A DNA stretch of 64,000 nt, taken from NCBI RefSeq assembly GCF_000760735.1, contig NZ_JMEX01000004.1, positions 567,489-631,488 of the forward strand, written 5' to 3'. Positions within the stretch are counted from its first letter, which is position 1. Each line of letters starts with the position of its first letter. The notes under the pieces are model-generated. The model did not search any database. It was not told the origin of the DNA and was given only the letters and a program-made list of their open reading frames with translations. The DNA comes from Rhodococcoides fascians A44A (GTDB lineage: Bacteria; Actinomycetota; Actinomycetes; Mycobacteriales; Mycobacteriaceae). The position numbers and the translations under genes are program-made. Positions 26,469 to 36,921 of the stretch are shown here, in pieces.

Positions 26469-29400
26469 CTACTTGCACCCCGGCAGACCCGAGCGGTAGA
26501 CGTCGTCGTCGCCGAGACGTGCGTCGTCGGTGAGCAGGACGTCGGCTTCGAGCTCGCGGGACTGGGCCGACGGCGTTCCGTCGTGCCCGAGCCTGCGGTC
26601 GTCGGGACGCTCGTACAGTGCGTCGCCTCCGACCATCGCGGAGATGAGCCTGCGCTGACCGGCGATCCGACGCTCGTTGGATCGAGCGACGTACTCGTCG
26701 CGGCGCTCCGCCGGAACGGCCTCGATGAACGCCTGCGGGTGAACCACTGCGATCAGCCCGGACACGTGTCCGAAGCCGAGCGAGGTCAGCAGTCCGGCCT
26801 TCAGCGGCACCGAGTCACCGAAGCGAAGCGGTTCACGTGCCCAGACGAGGTGTTCGAACTTCGTCATCTTGTCGTCGACGCAGTCGAGGCTGCGGTTCGG
26901 CGGGATGACGCCGTTTGCGAGCACCTGGCACAGGCCGATCAGCTGGAACGCTGCGGCTCCACCCTTCGAGTGTCCGGTGAGGCTCTTCTGCGAGACGACG
27001 AACAGCGGCGCTCCGTCGCTGCGGCCGATGGCCTTGGCGAGGCGGGTGTGCAGCTCCGCCTCGTTCGGGTCGTTGGCCGCCGTCGAAGTGTCGTGCTTGG
27101 AGATCACGGCGACCTCGTCGGCAGTGACGCCGAGTGCGTTCAGAGACAACGCGAACGTCGAATCCTTGCCGCCGCGACCGGCACTGAGCGCACCGAGTCC
27201 CGGAGCCGGGATGGAGGTGTGCACACCGTCGCCGAACGACTGTGCGTACGCGACCACACCGAGGACGGGCAAGCCCATCTCGAGCGCCAGGTCACCGCGG
27301 GCCAGCAGGATGGTTCCGCCGCCCTGCGACTCGACGAATCCGCCGCGCCTGCGGTCGTTGGCCCGCGAGAACCGTCGATCGCTGATTCCCTTGGCCGACA
27401 TCGCTGCCGAGTCCGCGGTGGCCGACATGTCGCCGAAGCCGATGATGCCTTCGGTACTCAGGTCGTCGAAGCCGCCGGCCACGACGAGCTGCGCCTTGCC
27501 CAGCTTGATCTTGTCGACGCCTTCCTCGACGGAGACCGCCGCGGTGGCGCAGGCTGCGACGGGGTGAACCATCGCACCGTAGCTACCGACGTACGACTGA
27601 ACCACATGCGCCGCAACGACGTTCGGCAGTGCTTCCTGCAGGATGTCGTTCGCACGAGCGTCGCCGAGCAGCGTGTCGATGTACAGCGAGCGCATCGACT
27701 CCATGCCGCCCATACCGGTGCCCTGGGTGTTGGCGACCAGCGTCGGGTGGGTCCACCGCATCAGTTCCGACGGGTTGAAGCCCGAGGAGATGAACGCGTC
27801 GACCGTGCAGACGATGTTCCACAGGGCGACTCGATCGATCGAGCTGGCCATGTCGGCAGAGATTCCCCACTTGGTGGGATCGAATCCGGTCGGAATCTGT
27901 CCACCCACGGTGCGGGTGAGCTTCATCTTCCGCGGAACGCGAATCTCGGTGCCGGCCTTGCGCGTCACCTGCCAATCGCTCGAGTCGGCGACGGGCGTGA
28001 TCAGCGTGTGCTCCGGATCGGCAGCGGCGAACGACCGTGCGTCGAGCTCGGTTCCGACGACGAACGTGAGGTCGTTGTCGAGGAAGATCGACGTCATCAG
28101 CGGTGCGGTGTTACCGACCATCGCGCCGTCGTCACCGTAGGTACGGATACCGCACTTCTCGACGACGGTGTCGTGGTACTTGTCGGCGATGTCCTCCTCG
28201 GGGACGAAATCTCCGGACTCGATGTCGTACCAGCCGGGCTTGGGGTCGTTCTCCCAGGCGATGAGGCCGGTGTTCCACGCGAGTTCGAGAACGCCTGCCG
28301 CGGAGAGCTGCTCGTCGACCTCCATCTCGAAGCGGGTGCGGGCCGAGCCGTACGGTCCGAGCTCGCCTGCACCGACGATGACGACCAGGTCCTTCGGGTC
28401 GACGTCGAGCGCGGGCCATGCCGGAGCAGTCGTCGCGGCGAGACGCGGCGGTGCGGGCAGTGCGGCGATGACCGAGCTGTCGGCTTCCTCCGTGACCTTG
28501 TCCGACGCAGCGGCTGCCGCCTCACGAGCGAGCTCGACGAGGTTGAGCTTGGTGTTGGCCAACCCACCGGTGAGGTCCGCGAGCAGCGGAGCCTCCGCGG
28601 CCCGACGACGTGCCGACGGCTCGCTGAGCTTCAGCAGCTCGGTGGCCATCTCGTCGGTCGACCAGGTACGGACGCCTTCGGCCTCGACGGCTTCGACGAT
28701 CGGGTCGTTTCCGCCCATGAGGCCGGTTCCACGAACCCACCCGATATGAGCGTGGGCGATGGACACGCGCTCGGCCCAGTTCTTCTCCGAACCCCACTTC
28801 GCCGCGATGGCGTCGAGTGCGGCCTTCGACTCGCCGTACGCGCCGTCGCCACCGAACATTCCGCGGTTCGGGGAACCGGGCAGCACGACGTGCAGGTGAG
28901 TGTCGATGTCGCTGTCGTAGCCGATCTTCGACAGTCCACCGATGAGACGCTCGACCGACCACAGGAGCACACGCATCTCCATCTCGGCGCGGCCACCGGC
29001 GTCCGTGAGTTCCCCGACGACGCGTGGTGCGGCGAACGGGAACAGCAGCGTCGGCGTGATGCCTGCCTTGACCAGTGTCTTCGCTCCACCGGCGTTGTCG
29101 ACCTGATCGCTGCCGATCCACTCGATGAGCGCGTCGACGTCGGTGTACGACGCGATGTTCGCGGGCACGACCCACAGCGTCGCTCCGGCGCGAGCATTGT
29201 CGCGGTAGAGGGCGCGGTAGAAGCCGAGGCGCTCGTCGTCCAGACGTGAGGTGGTGACGAAGACCGTCGCTCCCCCGCCGAGCAGCTTGGCTGCAACGGA
29301 CGCCGCGATGGATCCCTTGCTGCCTCCGGTGATCACGGCGACCTCGTCGGACCAGACGCCCTTCTCCTCGGAGTCGAGCGCGATCGTCGCGATGCGGCCG

Positions 29401-32400
29401 TAGGTCTCGGCGAGAACAGCCTTCGCTTCGTTCTCCGCCTTGGCCTTCCACCACTGTGCCTGTGCAGCAACGGCTTTTCCTGCGCCGGCGAAGGACTCCA
29501 CGGCAAGCTCGCCTGCAGTACCGAGCCACAGACGGGCCAGGTCCTCACGGGCGGTTGCCCAACGGTCGTCGATCAGCACCGCTCGGCGAGCGTCGAATGC
29601 CGGGGCGACGAGTCGCGGCCAGTCCGAACCGAGCTCTGCGGCAACCAGATCCACCAGAGCGGCGTCCGGGTTCTCCTCCGCGAGCGCGTTCGGTGCATCG
29701 GCGAGACCGAGCTGTTCGAGTACCAGGCGGGCTGCCGAGGCAAGCACACCGTCGCGTCCGGTGATGTGCTCGGTGAACTCGCCCAGTGCTGCTGCGTCGA
29801 CGGTTCCGCCGCCTCCGCCGCCTGCGGCAGGCAGTGACACCGCGACACCGCGACGTGCCGCCACCGAAGCGACTGCGGCGTCGATGACCGCGTCGACGGC
29901 GCCGCCGTCGGCGAGAGGTCCGTCGGCGAGTCCGCCCAGCGCACCGCCGCGAACCGAAGCGCCGTCACGGGTGCCGAGGGCGACCTCGGCGGTGACGTGG
30001 TTGGCCCAACCGTCGCCCAGTTCCCAGGTCTTCTTGACGCGGTCCGCGATGGACGCAGGGCGTCGTCCCGAGGGACCGAAGACCTTGCGCAGGTGGTCGT
30101 TGATCGAGTCGCTCAGCACGGGGCCGAACGGCTTGTAGGTTCGGGCCAGCTTGTTGACGGTGCCGGAGAGCGCACCCATGTCGGCATCGGCGGCACCGTC
30201 GATGGCACCGAGCGACAGCTCCGAACCGAGGTCGACCAGCAGCTGGTTACGACGCGAGGAGACGCCGTCGCACAGTGCCTCGATGGTGTCGGCGGGGCCG
30301 ATCTGATCGAGCTGCAGCTTGGTCCACAGACCGATGAGGATCTTGGTGGCATCCGCTGCACTGAAACCGATGTCGTCGGGACGCGGGCCACCGGACGGCG
30401 CCGCAGCGGGTGCGGCGGCAGGAGCTGCGGCTGCCGCAGTCGGAGCAGCAGGCGCAGCCGTCTCGGCAGGTGCCTCCTCTTCCTCCACCGGAGCGGGGTC
30501 GGTGTCCGTGCCGTAGACGATTGCAGCTTCGCGCTCGACATTGAGGACCTCGACGGGGAATCCGAAGCGGCCCGGCAACTTCAGCGTCTGCGACGCGAGG
30601 TTGGCGACGGTCGGTGTTGCGCTGAGTCCGATCTCGACGAAACGCTCGACGCCCAGTCCGCCGTCGGCCTCGTCGGCGAACAGCAGATCCTGCGTCTCGA
30701 TCCAGCGAACGGGGCTGGCGAACTGCCACGCGAGCAGCTCGGTGAGCACCACGCGGCACAGATCGTGCGAACGCTCGGCCCAGGAATCGAAGTCCGCGAG
30801 GACGTCGTTCAGCGGCTCGGACGGGACGAGGTCTGCGATCTCCTGGATGAACGAGCGTTCGAGGCTGAACGGCCTCGGCACCAGGTTCGGCACGTAGCGG
30901 CCGATCAGGATCTCCGGGTCGAGATCCTCGGGCAGCAACGCCTGCAGGCGGTTACGGAAGTCGTCGACTCCCCCGCGCAGAACCGTCGAGTGGAACGGCA
31001 CGTCGATGCCGGGAACCATGATGTAGGCGGCCTTGCCACCGAATTCCTCACGGCGCACGGCGATCTTCTTCTCCAGCGCGTTCAATCCGTCGACCGTGCC
31101 GGCGATCGCGTACTGCGAGCCGCGCAGGTTGAGGTTGACGATCTGAAGGAATTCGCCTGTCTCCTCGGCCACACCGGCCACGAACGCCTGAACGTCGTCG
31201 TCGGCCAGACCGATCTGCGACGGACGGATGGCGGCCATGCGGTAGTTGCTTCGTCCCGCCGCATCGCGGGGAACGAGTGCATGCATGGCGGAGCCGCGCT
31301 GGAAGACGACCTCGAGGACGGCTTCGAGCGGGAGAACGCCGGCGACGGCGGCGAGTGCGTTGTACTCACCGACCGAGTGCCCGGCGAGGATCGAGTTCTC
31401 CACGAACACACCGGCTTCACGAAGTTCGGCAACCTGTGCGACACCGAGGACCGCCATGGCGACCTGGGTGAACTGCGTCAGGTGCAGGACACCGTCGGGG
31501 TGCTTGTGCGTGACGCCGCGGGCCTTGAGAGACGTCGGGTTGTCCCGCACCACAGCGAGAATCGAGAATCCGAGTGCCTGACGGGTGTGCTTGTCGGCAC
31601 GCTCCCAGACCTCACGTGCGGCCTTGGACCGAGCGCGAGCGTCGAGACCCATGCCCTGACGCTGGATGCCCTGGCCGGGGAACGCGTAGACCGTCTTCGG
31701 TGCTGCCGTACGAGCGGTCGCGACCATGACGAGTTCACCGTCGACGCGGCAACCCACCTCGATGAGCTCGGCGCCCTGGTCGAATCCGGTGCGGTCGACG
31801 CGCACGTCGATCTCGGCGCCGGGGCGCACCATTCCGAGGAACCGTGCAGTCCATGCAGTCAAGCGACGCGGCGGGGTCTTGGTGTCCGCGTAGTCGATCG
31901 CGGTGACAGCTTGCTGGGCGGCAGCGGAGAGCCACATGCCGTGCACGATCGGGCTGCCGAGGCCGGCGAGAAGTGCCGCCGGGTCGGAGGTGTGAATCGG
32001 ATTGTGATCGCCCGAAACCTGAGCGAACGCAGCCATGTTGCGCGGTGCGACGATCGTGGCCTGACGACGACGGCGACGCGGAGTGTCCTTGGCGTCGGCC
32101 GAGACCGAACCGCCGGCACGGGCCGGGTCGGACAGCTCGCCCTTGCCGGTGCGCCCGCGAATCGCGAAGCGCTCCACCAGAGTCGCGACGGCCGGTGCTT
32201 CGGTGCCTTCACCGAGTGCAGCGCCGATCTCGACGGTGACCTCGACGACGCGGCCGAGGTCGGTGTCGAGCACGTCTCCGGCTTCGGCCTTGACGACGAG
32301 GATCGACGGGTCGGTGGGGAGCGTTCCGACGAGATCGACCGAGTGGTCGAGGTGGACCAGGTCGAGCATTCCCTCGATCACGTCTATTCCAGACGCGGTG

Positions 32401-35400
32401 CGCGTGGCACCGAGAACGGCGAAGACAGCAGGCCAGCATGCGCCGACGAGCACGTCGGGAACAGCCTTGCCGCTGACGGTCAGCGACTCGGGCAGGCCCG
32501 AACCGGTGACGCCTGCGTGGTCGGCGACCATGTCGGGGATCCAGGCGAGGCTGATACGCGCGGCACCGCCCTTGACCTTCGGGAGTTCCTGTCCTGCAGC
32601 AACTCCGAGAAGCGCGGACATTGCCTTCTGTGCATCCTCGGCGGTGACGACGGGTGCGCCTCCGTCGATGGTCGATGCGGGAACCGTCAGGCGGATCCGA
32701 ACCTCTTTGCCGGGTGCGAGCGGAACCGTCAGCTCGACGTGCTCCGAATCCACGACGGTGAGGCTCGCGCCGGTCTGAGGATGCGTGGCGACGGACTCGG
32801 AATCGACGACCCACTCGGCGACGTCACCGAGACGTGCGACGGGGTTCTGCGTGGTCCGCGACGCCCAGTTGACGTCCGGTGCTGCGAGAACGATGCCGAG
32901 GAGGCCGGGGGCAACGTCGGAGTTGCGACGGCTCGACACGGACTCGGCCTCGACACCGTCGGCGAGGAGTTCGTCGGCGGTCGCCTTCTCGAAGCGATCG
33001 AGAAGTTCTCCGACGGGCTCGTCGACGCGAGTGATGCCTGCGACGGCGACCGTGCCGGGAATGATGCAGACCTGGTCGGCGGAGTAGCGAGCATCGTGTG
33101 CCTGCCACAGCGAGTCACTGCGCCACCAGCGTCGAACGTCACCGTCGACGACGGGGACGAAGTTGACCGGCTTGCCGGGCATCCGGCACAGCGCGGTGAA
33201 GAACGTGATGTCGGCGGGGTGCAGTACCACCTCGGACGCGTCGGGGAACTGCGCGACGAGCGAGCGAATCGCGGCCCGCGGGCGTTCGAGGGTGTCGACG
33301 TCGGCGAACAGCGTCGGGATGGGGCCGCGATCGACCGGGTGCAGGCGAGCTTCGGCGCGCTGCAACATCTCGAGGAAGCGAGTACGCCAGGTGACGTCGA
33401 GCCACACGGATTCGCGTGCCTCGGAGACTGCGTCGGTGAACTCACCGCCGCAGTCGAACTCCTTGTGGACGTCCGCACCGACAGCCAAGTCCAGGTAACG
33501 GGTCAGCCACTGCAGGTACGTCATGTCCGCGACGTCACCGAAGTACGGCTTCGCGGTGCCGTCGAGTGCGGCGATGATCTCGTCGCGACGCTTCGCAACG
33601 GCGTCGGCGTCTCCGGCGACGTCGTCGAGCAGACGGCCGCAGCGCGAGGCCGCGTTGTCGATCTCGTGGATGTCCGCACCGAGCTGGCTTCGACCCGAGG
33701 CCATTCCGCCGCCGGCGGTACCTGCACCGACCCAGTCGGGAGTGCCGGGGGTGTCGGCGAGAAGCTGCTTGACGTCGGCCGACGTCGTGGCTTCGAGTGT
33801 TGCCATCGCGGCGGTTCCGACGAGGATGCCGTCGAGCGGCATCTTGGGGTATCCGGCTGCGAGCGACCAACGGCCGGTGAGGTATTCGGCTGCCTTCTCG
33901 GGGGTGCCGATGCCGCCGCCGACGCAGATGACGAGGTTCGGCCGTGCGCGGAGCTCGGCGTAGGTGGAGAGGAGAAGATCGTCGAGGTCTTCCCACGAGT
34001 GGTGGCCACCTGCGCGGCCGCCCTCGATGTGGGCGATGACCGGGAACGTCGGAACTTCACTGGCGATGCGGATGACCGCGCGGATCTGCGCGACGGTTCC
34101 CGGCTTGAACGCGACGTAACTGAAGCCGGCCTCGACCAGATCCTCGATGATCGTGACGGCTTCGTCGAGCTCCGGAATACCTGCGGTGACGACGACACCG
34201 TCGAACGCGGCGCCTGCTGCACGTGCACGCGGGACGAGACGCTTGCCGCCCACGTGGAGCTTCCACAGGTACGGATCGAGGAACATCGAGTTGAACTGCA
34301 CGGCGCGGCCCGGTTCGAGCAGCCCACCGAGCCTGTCGACGTGATCGGCGAAGATCTGTTCGGTGACCTGACCGCCGCCGGCGAGCTCGGCCCAGTGACC
34401 TGCGTTGGCGGCAGCGGCGACGATCGCGGGATCCACCGTCGTCGGCGTCATGCCGGCGAGCAGCATCGGCGAGCGACCGGTGAGCTTGGTGAACGAGGTC
34501 TCGACGACGACGCGACCGTTCGGCAGCGTGATCGGCTTCGGCGCGAACTCGGACCAGGACGGCTGCACCTCGGGTGCTGCGCCCGGAGTCAACAGGTTGC
34601 GATGCCCACCGCGAGTGGAGGCGGCGATGATCCCGACGCCCTGGCCACGCAGAGCGGGCACGGTCATACGGGTGAGGATGTCGCTCGGTCCGAGGTCCAG
34701 GATCCAGTCGGCACCGGCGGCGATGACGCTGTCGATTTCCGCGACCCAGTCGACGGGATCGACCAGGATCCGCTGGGCCAGGCTGCGTGCCACGTCGACG
34801 TCCAGGCCGGCGCGAGCCGCCCACGACGCGACGAGATCGACTGCATCGGCCAGTGCGGGGTGATGGAACCCGACCTCGACCGACAGGAGTTCGAAGACCG
34901 GCGAGAACACAGCGCCGCCGCGCTTCTTCGCGTCGCGCTCACGCTCTTCCTGCGCGGCGATCTGCTCGGCGCGTTCCTGAACGCGCGCGAGCTGCGCGGG
35001 AGGACCTGCCAGCACGACGCGCCGGCGGCCGTTGCGGATGGCCAGCACAGCCGAACGCTCGGGTGCACCGTCGACGGCGAGTTCGTCGACGATCGCCTGA
35101 AGACGCTCGGGTTCGACATTGGACACGGACACCATCGGTGCACGGTCGGCAGCGCCCAGGATGCCGCGACGACGTCCGACGAGGCCTGCTGCGGCGCCGA
35201 TGAGCTGCGCGACGGCCAGAAGCCGTGCATCCTCGCGGCCGGCGGACTTGACCGACTCCGCGGCGATGAGGCCCTGAGAGTGACCGACGACGGCCACCGG
35301 TGCGGCGTCCTCCGGGTCCAGTCCCTGCAGCTTCAGCGCACGGAGCGCAGCGACCTGCGTGAGAAAGACACCGGGCAGGGACACCGCGGCGGACGTGAGC

Positions 35401-35753
35401 GCGGCCTCGGACGGACCGAAGGAGCCTGCGCTCGAGGGGTCGTCGGCGAGGTCCTGCTCCAACATCCAGCCGATCGGGTCGAAACCGACCGAACGCACGA
35501 CGAGGAGGTCGTCGGCGACCGGCGCCAGGATGGCCGCTGCTTCGTTGACCAGATCGGTCAGCTCGGGCTCGAGCGCCGAGTCACGAGCGAGTTCCTCGAG
35601 GGAACTGAGCCACGGCGATCCCTGACCGCCGAACGCGAGAGCGTAAGGCTCACCGGCCGCAAAACGGTCTGCGAGGGTACGAGAACCGCCACCGCTCTGG
35701 GGAGATCTGCCCTTGCCCTGTCCGTGTGATGGTGTGCTCTCGTTGATCGTCAA
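26469..35753 (-). CDS. fas: Type I fatty acid synthase (multidomain)
   Basis: This 3094 aa enzyme makes acyl-CoA primers for membrane lipids and mycolic acids. Domains in order: acetyltransferase (GHSQG, Ser159), enoyl reductase (about 480-900), dehydratase/hot-dog region, malonyl/palmitoyl transferase (GHSVGEYNAL, about 1456), then an Ala/Pro linker and ACP (DGVSSRRNQLLVDLG, Ser about 1835). Next come ketoreductase (VAVITGGSKGS, about 2143) and ketosynthase (ACATAA Cys about 2735, SLTGHSKGGAA). TTG at 35753 gives MTINESTPSHGQ, matching the MTIHE start of mycobacterial FAS; the open frame runs to 36011. AcpS follows immediately. Confidence 0.95.
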   Translation of the reverse strand: MTINESTPSHGQGKGRSPQSGGGSRTLADRFAAGEPYALAFGGQGSPWLSSLEELARDSALEPELTDLVNEAAAILAPVADDLLVVRSVGFDPIGWMLEQDLADDPSSAGSFGPSEAALTSAAVSLPGVFLTQVAALRALKLQGLDPEDAAPVAVVGHSQGLIAAESVKSAGREDARLLAVAQLIGAAAGLVGRRRGILGAADRAPMVSVSNVEPERLQAIVDELAVDGAPERSAVLAIRNGRRRVVLAGPPAQLARVQERAEQIAAQEERERDAKKRGGAVFSPVFELLSVEVGFHHPALADAVDLVASWAARAGLDVDVARSLAQRILVDPVDWVAEIDSVIAAGADWILDLGPSDILTRMTVPALRGQGVGIIAASTRGGHRNLLTPGAAPEVQPSWSEFAPKPITLPNGRVVVETSFTKLTGRSPMLLAGMTPTTVDPAIVAAAANAGHWAELAGGGQVTEQIFADHVDRLGGLLEPGRAVQFNSMFLDPYLWKLHVGGKRLVPRARAAGAAFDGVVVTAGIPELDEAVTIIEDLVEAGFSYVAFKPGTVAQIRAVIRIASEVPTFPVIAHIEGGRAGGHHSWEDLDDLLLSTYAELRARPNLVICVGGGIGTPEKAAEYLTGRWSLAAGYPKMPLDGILVGTAAMATLEATTSADVKQLLADTPGTPDWVGAGTAGGGMASGRSQLGADIHEIDNAASRCGRLLDDVAGDADAVAKRRDEIIAALDGTAKPYFGDVADMTYLQWLTRYLDLAVGADVHKEFDCGGEFTDAVSEARESVWLDVTWRTRFLEMLQRAEARLHPVDRGPIPTLFADVDTLERPRAAIRSLVAQFPDASEVVLHPADITFFTALCRMPGKPVNFVPVVDGDVRRWWRSDSLWQAHDARYSADQVCIIPGTVAVAGITRVDEPVGELLDRFEKATADELLADGVEAESVSSRRNSDVAPGLLGIVLAAPDVNWASRTTQNPVARLGDVAEWVVDSESVATHPQTGASLTVVDSEHVELTVPLAPGKEVRIRLTVPASTIDGGAPVVTAEDAQKAMSALLGVAAGQELPKVKGGAARISLAWIPDMVADHAGVTGSGLPESLTVSGKAVPDVLVGACWPAVFAVLGATRTASGIDVIEGMLDLVHLDHSVDLVGTLPTDPSILVVKAEAGDVLDTDLGRVVEVTVEIGAALGEGTEAPAVATLVERFAIRGRTGKGELSDPARAGGSVSADAKDTPRRRRRQATIVAPRNMAAFAQVSGDHNPIHTSDPAALLAGLGSPIVHGMWLSAAAQQAVTAIDYADTKTPPRRLTAWTARFLGMVRPGAEIDVRVDRTGFDQGAELIEVGCRVDGELVMVATARTAAPKTVYAFPGQGIQRQGMGLDARARSKAAREVWERADKHTRQALGFSILAVVRDNPTSLKARGVTHKHPDGVLHLTQFTQVAMAVLGVAQVAELREAGVFVENSILAGHSVGEYNALAAVAGVLPLEAVLEVVFQRGSAMHALVPRDAAGRSNYRMAAIRPSQIGLADDDVQAFVAGVAEETGEFLQIVNLNLRGSQYAIAGTVDGLNALEKKIAVRREEFGGKAAYIMVPGIDVPFHSTVLRGGVDDFRNRLQALLPEDLDPEILIGRYVPNLVPRPFSLERSFIQEIADLVPSEPLNDVLADFDSWAERSHDLCRVVLTELLAWQFASPVRWIETQDLLFADEADGGLGVERFVEIGLSATPTVANLASQTLKLPGRFGFPVEVLNVEREAAIVYGTDTDPAPVEEEEAPAETAAPAAPTAAAAAPAAAPAAAPSGGPRPDDIGFSAADATKILIGLWTKLQLDQIGPADTIEALCDGVSSRRNQLLVDLGSELSLGAIDGAADADMGALSGTVNKLARTYKPFGPVLSDSINDHLRKVFGPSGRRPASIADRVKKTWELGDGWANHVTAEVALGTRDGASVRGGALGGLADGPLADGGAVDAVIDAAVASVAARRGVAVSLPAAGGGGGGTVDAAALGEFTEHITGRDGVLASAARLVLEQLGLADAPNALAEENPDAALVDLVAAELGSDWPRLVAPAFDARRAVLIDDRWATAREDLARLWLGTAGELAVESFAGAGKAVAAQAQWWKAKAENEAKAVLAETYGRIATIALDSEEKGVWSDEVAVITGGSKGSIAASVAAKLLGGGATVFVTTSRLDDERLGFYRALYRDNARAGATLWVVPANIASYTDVDALIEWIGSDQVDNAGGAKTLVKAGITPTLLFPFAAPRVVGELTDAGGRAEMEMRVLLWSVERLIGGLSKIGYDSDIDTHLHVVLPGSPNRGMFGGDGAYGESKAALDAIAAKWGSEKNWAERVSIAHAHIGWVRGTGLMGGNDPIVEAVEAEGVRTWSTDEMATELLKLSEPSARRRAAEAPLLADLTGGLANTKLNLVELAREAAAAASDKVTEEADSSVIAALPAPPRLAATTAPAWPALDVDPKDLVVIVGAGELGPYGSARTRFEMEVDEQLSAAGVLELAWNTGLIAWENDPKPGWYDIESGDFVPEEDIADKYHDTVVEKCGIRTYGDDGAMVGNTAPLMTSIFLDNDLTFVVGTELDARSFAAADPEHTLITPVADSSDWQVTRKAGTEIRVPRKMKLTRTVGGQIPTGFDPTKWGISADMASSIDRVALWNIVCTVDAFISSGFNPSELMRWTHPTLVANTQGTGMGGMESMRSLYIDTLLGDARANDILQEALPNVVAAHVVQSYVGSYGAMVHPVAACATAAVSVEEGVDKIKLGKAQLVVAGGFDDLSTEGIIGFGDMSATADSAAMSAKGISDRRFSRANDRRRGGFVESQGGGTILLARGDLALEMGLPVLGVVAYAQSFGDGVHTSIPAPGLGALSAGRGGKDSTFALSLNALGVTADEVAVISKHDTSTAANDPNEAELHTRLAKAIGRSDGAPLFVVSQKSLTGHSKGGAAAFQLIGLCQVLANGVIPPNRSLDCVDDKMTKFEHLVWAREPLRFGDSVPLKAGLLTSLGFGHVSGLIAVVHPQAFIEAVPAERRDEYVARSNERRIAGQRRLISAMVGGDALYERPDDRRLGHDGTPSAQSRELEADVLLTDDARLGDDDVYRSGLPGCK

Positions 35754-35906
35754 GTGCTCTGATTCCTCTCGTGAGCAACTCCGGGGGCCAGGGCTGCTTC
35801 GTCGTTGGCATTCGTCGTCGGTGCCGTAGGAGCGGAATCGAGGAGCGCATCCGTCGTTGGCTTTCGACGTGGCTCTATCCGCGTGAGAACAAGGTTGACA
35901 CAAAAT

Positions 35907-35925
35907 CATGAGGAAATCCTCACGT
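35907..35925. promoter_or_regulatory. fas-upstream palindrome, copy 1
   Basis: The 19-base sequence CATGAGGAAATCCTCACGT contains the perfect palindrome TGAGGA-AA-TCCTCA. It lies 154 bases upstream of the fas TTG. An identical copy is at 36047-36065, and both are preceded by an A-rich run. A fatty-acid regulator such as FasR is a plausible binder; this is inferred. Confidence 0.6.
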
Positions 35926-36046
35926 TTCGTATGACGTCCTACTGCTACCCGCCAGTAAGCAGCTGAACTGCAGTTTTCGTACCGATCGTCCAACTCGCCA
36001 GTAACAAACATCGGTGCAGGCAGCGCGCCGATGAGCGCCGAGAAAA

Positions 36047-36065
36047 CATGAGGAAATCCTCACGT
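36047..36065. promoter_or_regulatory. fas-upstream palindrome, copy 2
   Basis: Identical 19 bases to the copy at 35907-35925, 140 bases away and 107 bases before the ATG of the divergent gene at 36172. The pair could allow looping or joint control of both directions. The remaining fas/36172 gap also has a direct CGCCAGTAA repeat (35949, 35996) and no gene that I can support. Confidence 0.6.
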
Positions 36066-36171
36066 CAATCGTTATCATTCCGTTATGTGAGCCTGACCAC
36101 ACCACGCGCTGCACCCGAAATTGTCGGAGCAGCCCTGTACCTTCCCCGCCACGCAACCAACAGGGGGGTTC

Positions 36172-36921
36172 ATGTATTCACCAGTTACACATATCCATTC
36201 ACGCGGCACCGTCGACAACCGTGTCGCGCGGGAAGCACTCGGCGAACAGCACGACGAGGTCGCTGCCCTCGTCGCCGCCATCGACACGACGTTGCCTCGG
36301 GACGCGTCGCCCTATTGGTTCCCGGGCTGGGAGGGTGAAATCGAGGCCGCCTTGCTCGACGCCGTGTTCGCAGCCCGGGCGAGCTACGGCGGAGAGACCA
36401 GCGGCGTACGTCGCGTCATCGCTCGGTGGCGTGCGCACCGAGGCGACGGCCCGCTCGACGATCTCTCGTTCCTTGCATCGTTCGTCGACGACACCGGCGA
36501 TCTGGACGACGTGCTGGGCAACCGCCAGCGTGTTGCCGGAAACTCCACCACCAAAGCGGAGGCTGCCGCGAAGGCCGCCGCAACTCTGATCGGGATCGGT
36601 GTCACCGGTTCGAAGGACCTCGCCGATGCGGACGCCGACCGCCACCGATATTCGGCCCAGGCCGAGGCGTTCACGTCCGTCACCGGCATCGGTTTCAAGA
36701 CCTGGCGGAGCCTGGTGTACCTCGTCGGCATTCGAGACTCCGAGGACTCGCTGCTCGTGCAGTTCGTGTCGAATGCCATCGGCGAACAGGTCGACGAATG
36801 CGGAATGCTCGAGTTGACGAGGCACGCCGCCGAGGAACTCGGCACGGATTCACAGACACTTCGACACGCCCTGTGGCGTGAGCTCCGCCGCGTTTCGTCG
36901 ACGAAAAAGGCTGCCATCTAA
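36172..36921 (+). CDS. Hypothetical protein with helix-hairpin-helix-like segment
   Basis: This 249 aa protein is not recognised as a named family. It starts MYSPVTHIHSRGTVDNRVAR. It contains FTSVTGIGFKTWRSLVYLVGI (about 170-190), which resembles the HhH-GpD hairpin of DNA glycosylases or endonuclease III, but I see no catalytic Lys/Asp or Fe-S cysteines. ATG at 36172 is chosen because GGGGGG lies just upstream; the frame extends to a TTG at 36121. It is divergent from fas and its end overlaps that of the TetR gene by four bases. Confidence 0.6.
   Translation: MYSPVTHIHSRGTVDNRVAREALGEQHDEVAALVAAIDTTLPRDASPYWFPGWEGEIEAALLDAVFAARASYGGETSGVRRVIARWRAHRGDGPLDDLSFLASFVDDTGDLDDVLGNRQRVAGNSTTKAEAAAKAAATLIGIGVTGSKDLADADADRHRYSAQAEAFTSVTGIGFKTWRSLVYLVGIRDSEDSLLVQFVSNAIGEQVDECGMLELTRHAAEELGTDSQTLRHALWRELRRVSSTKKAAI

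Noticed and set aside
26460..29249. 929-aa plus-strand frame opposite the 3' part of fas
   Set aside because: Same antisense shadow effect; the minus frame holds complete KR and KS motifs.
29997..35729. 1910-aa open frame on the plus strand opposite fas
   Set aside because: It mirrors the fas codon pattern; the translation is Arg/Asp/Gly/Val-rich with no motifs. High-GC genes commonly leave such antisense frames open.
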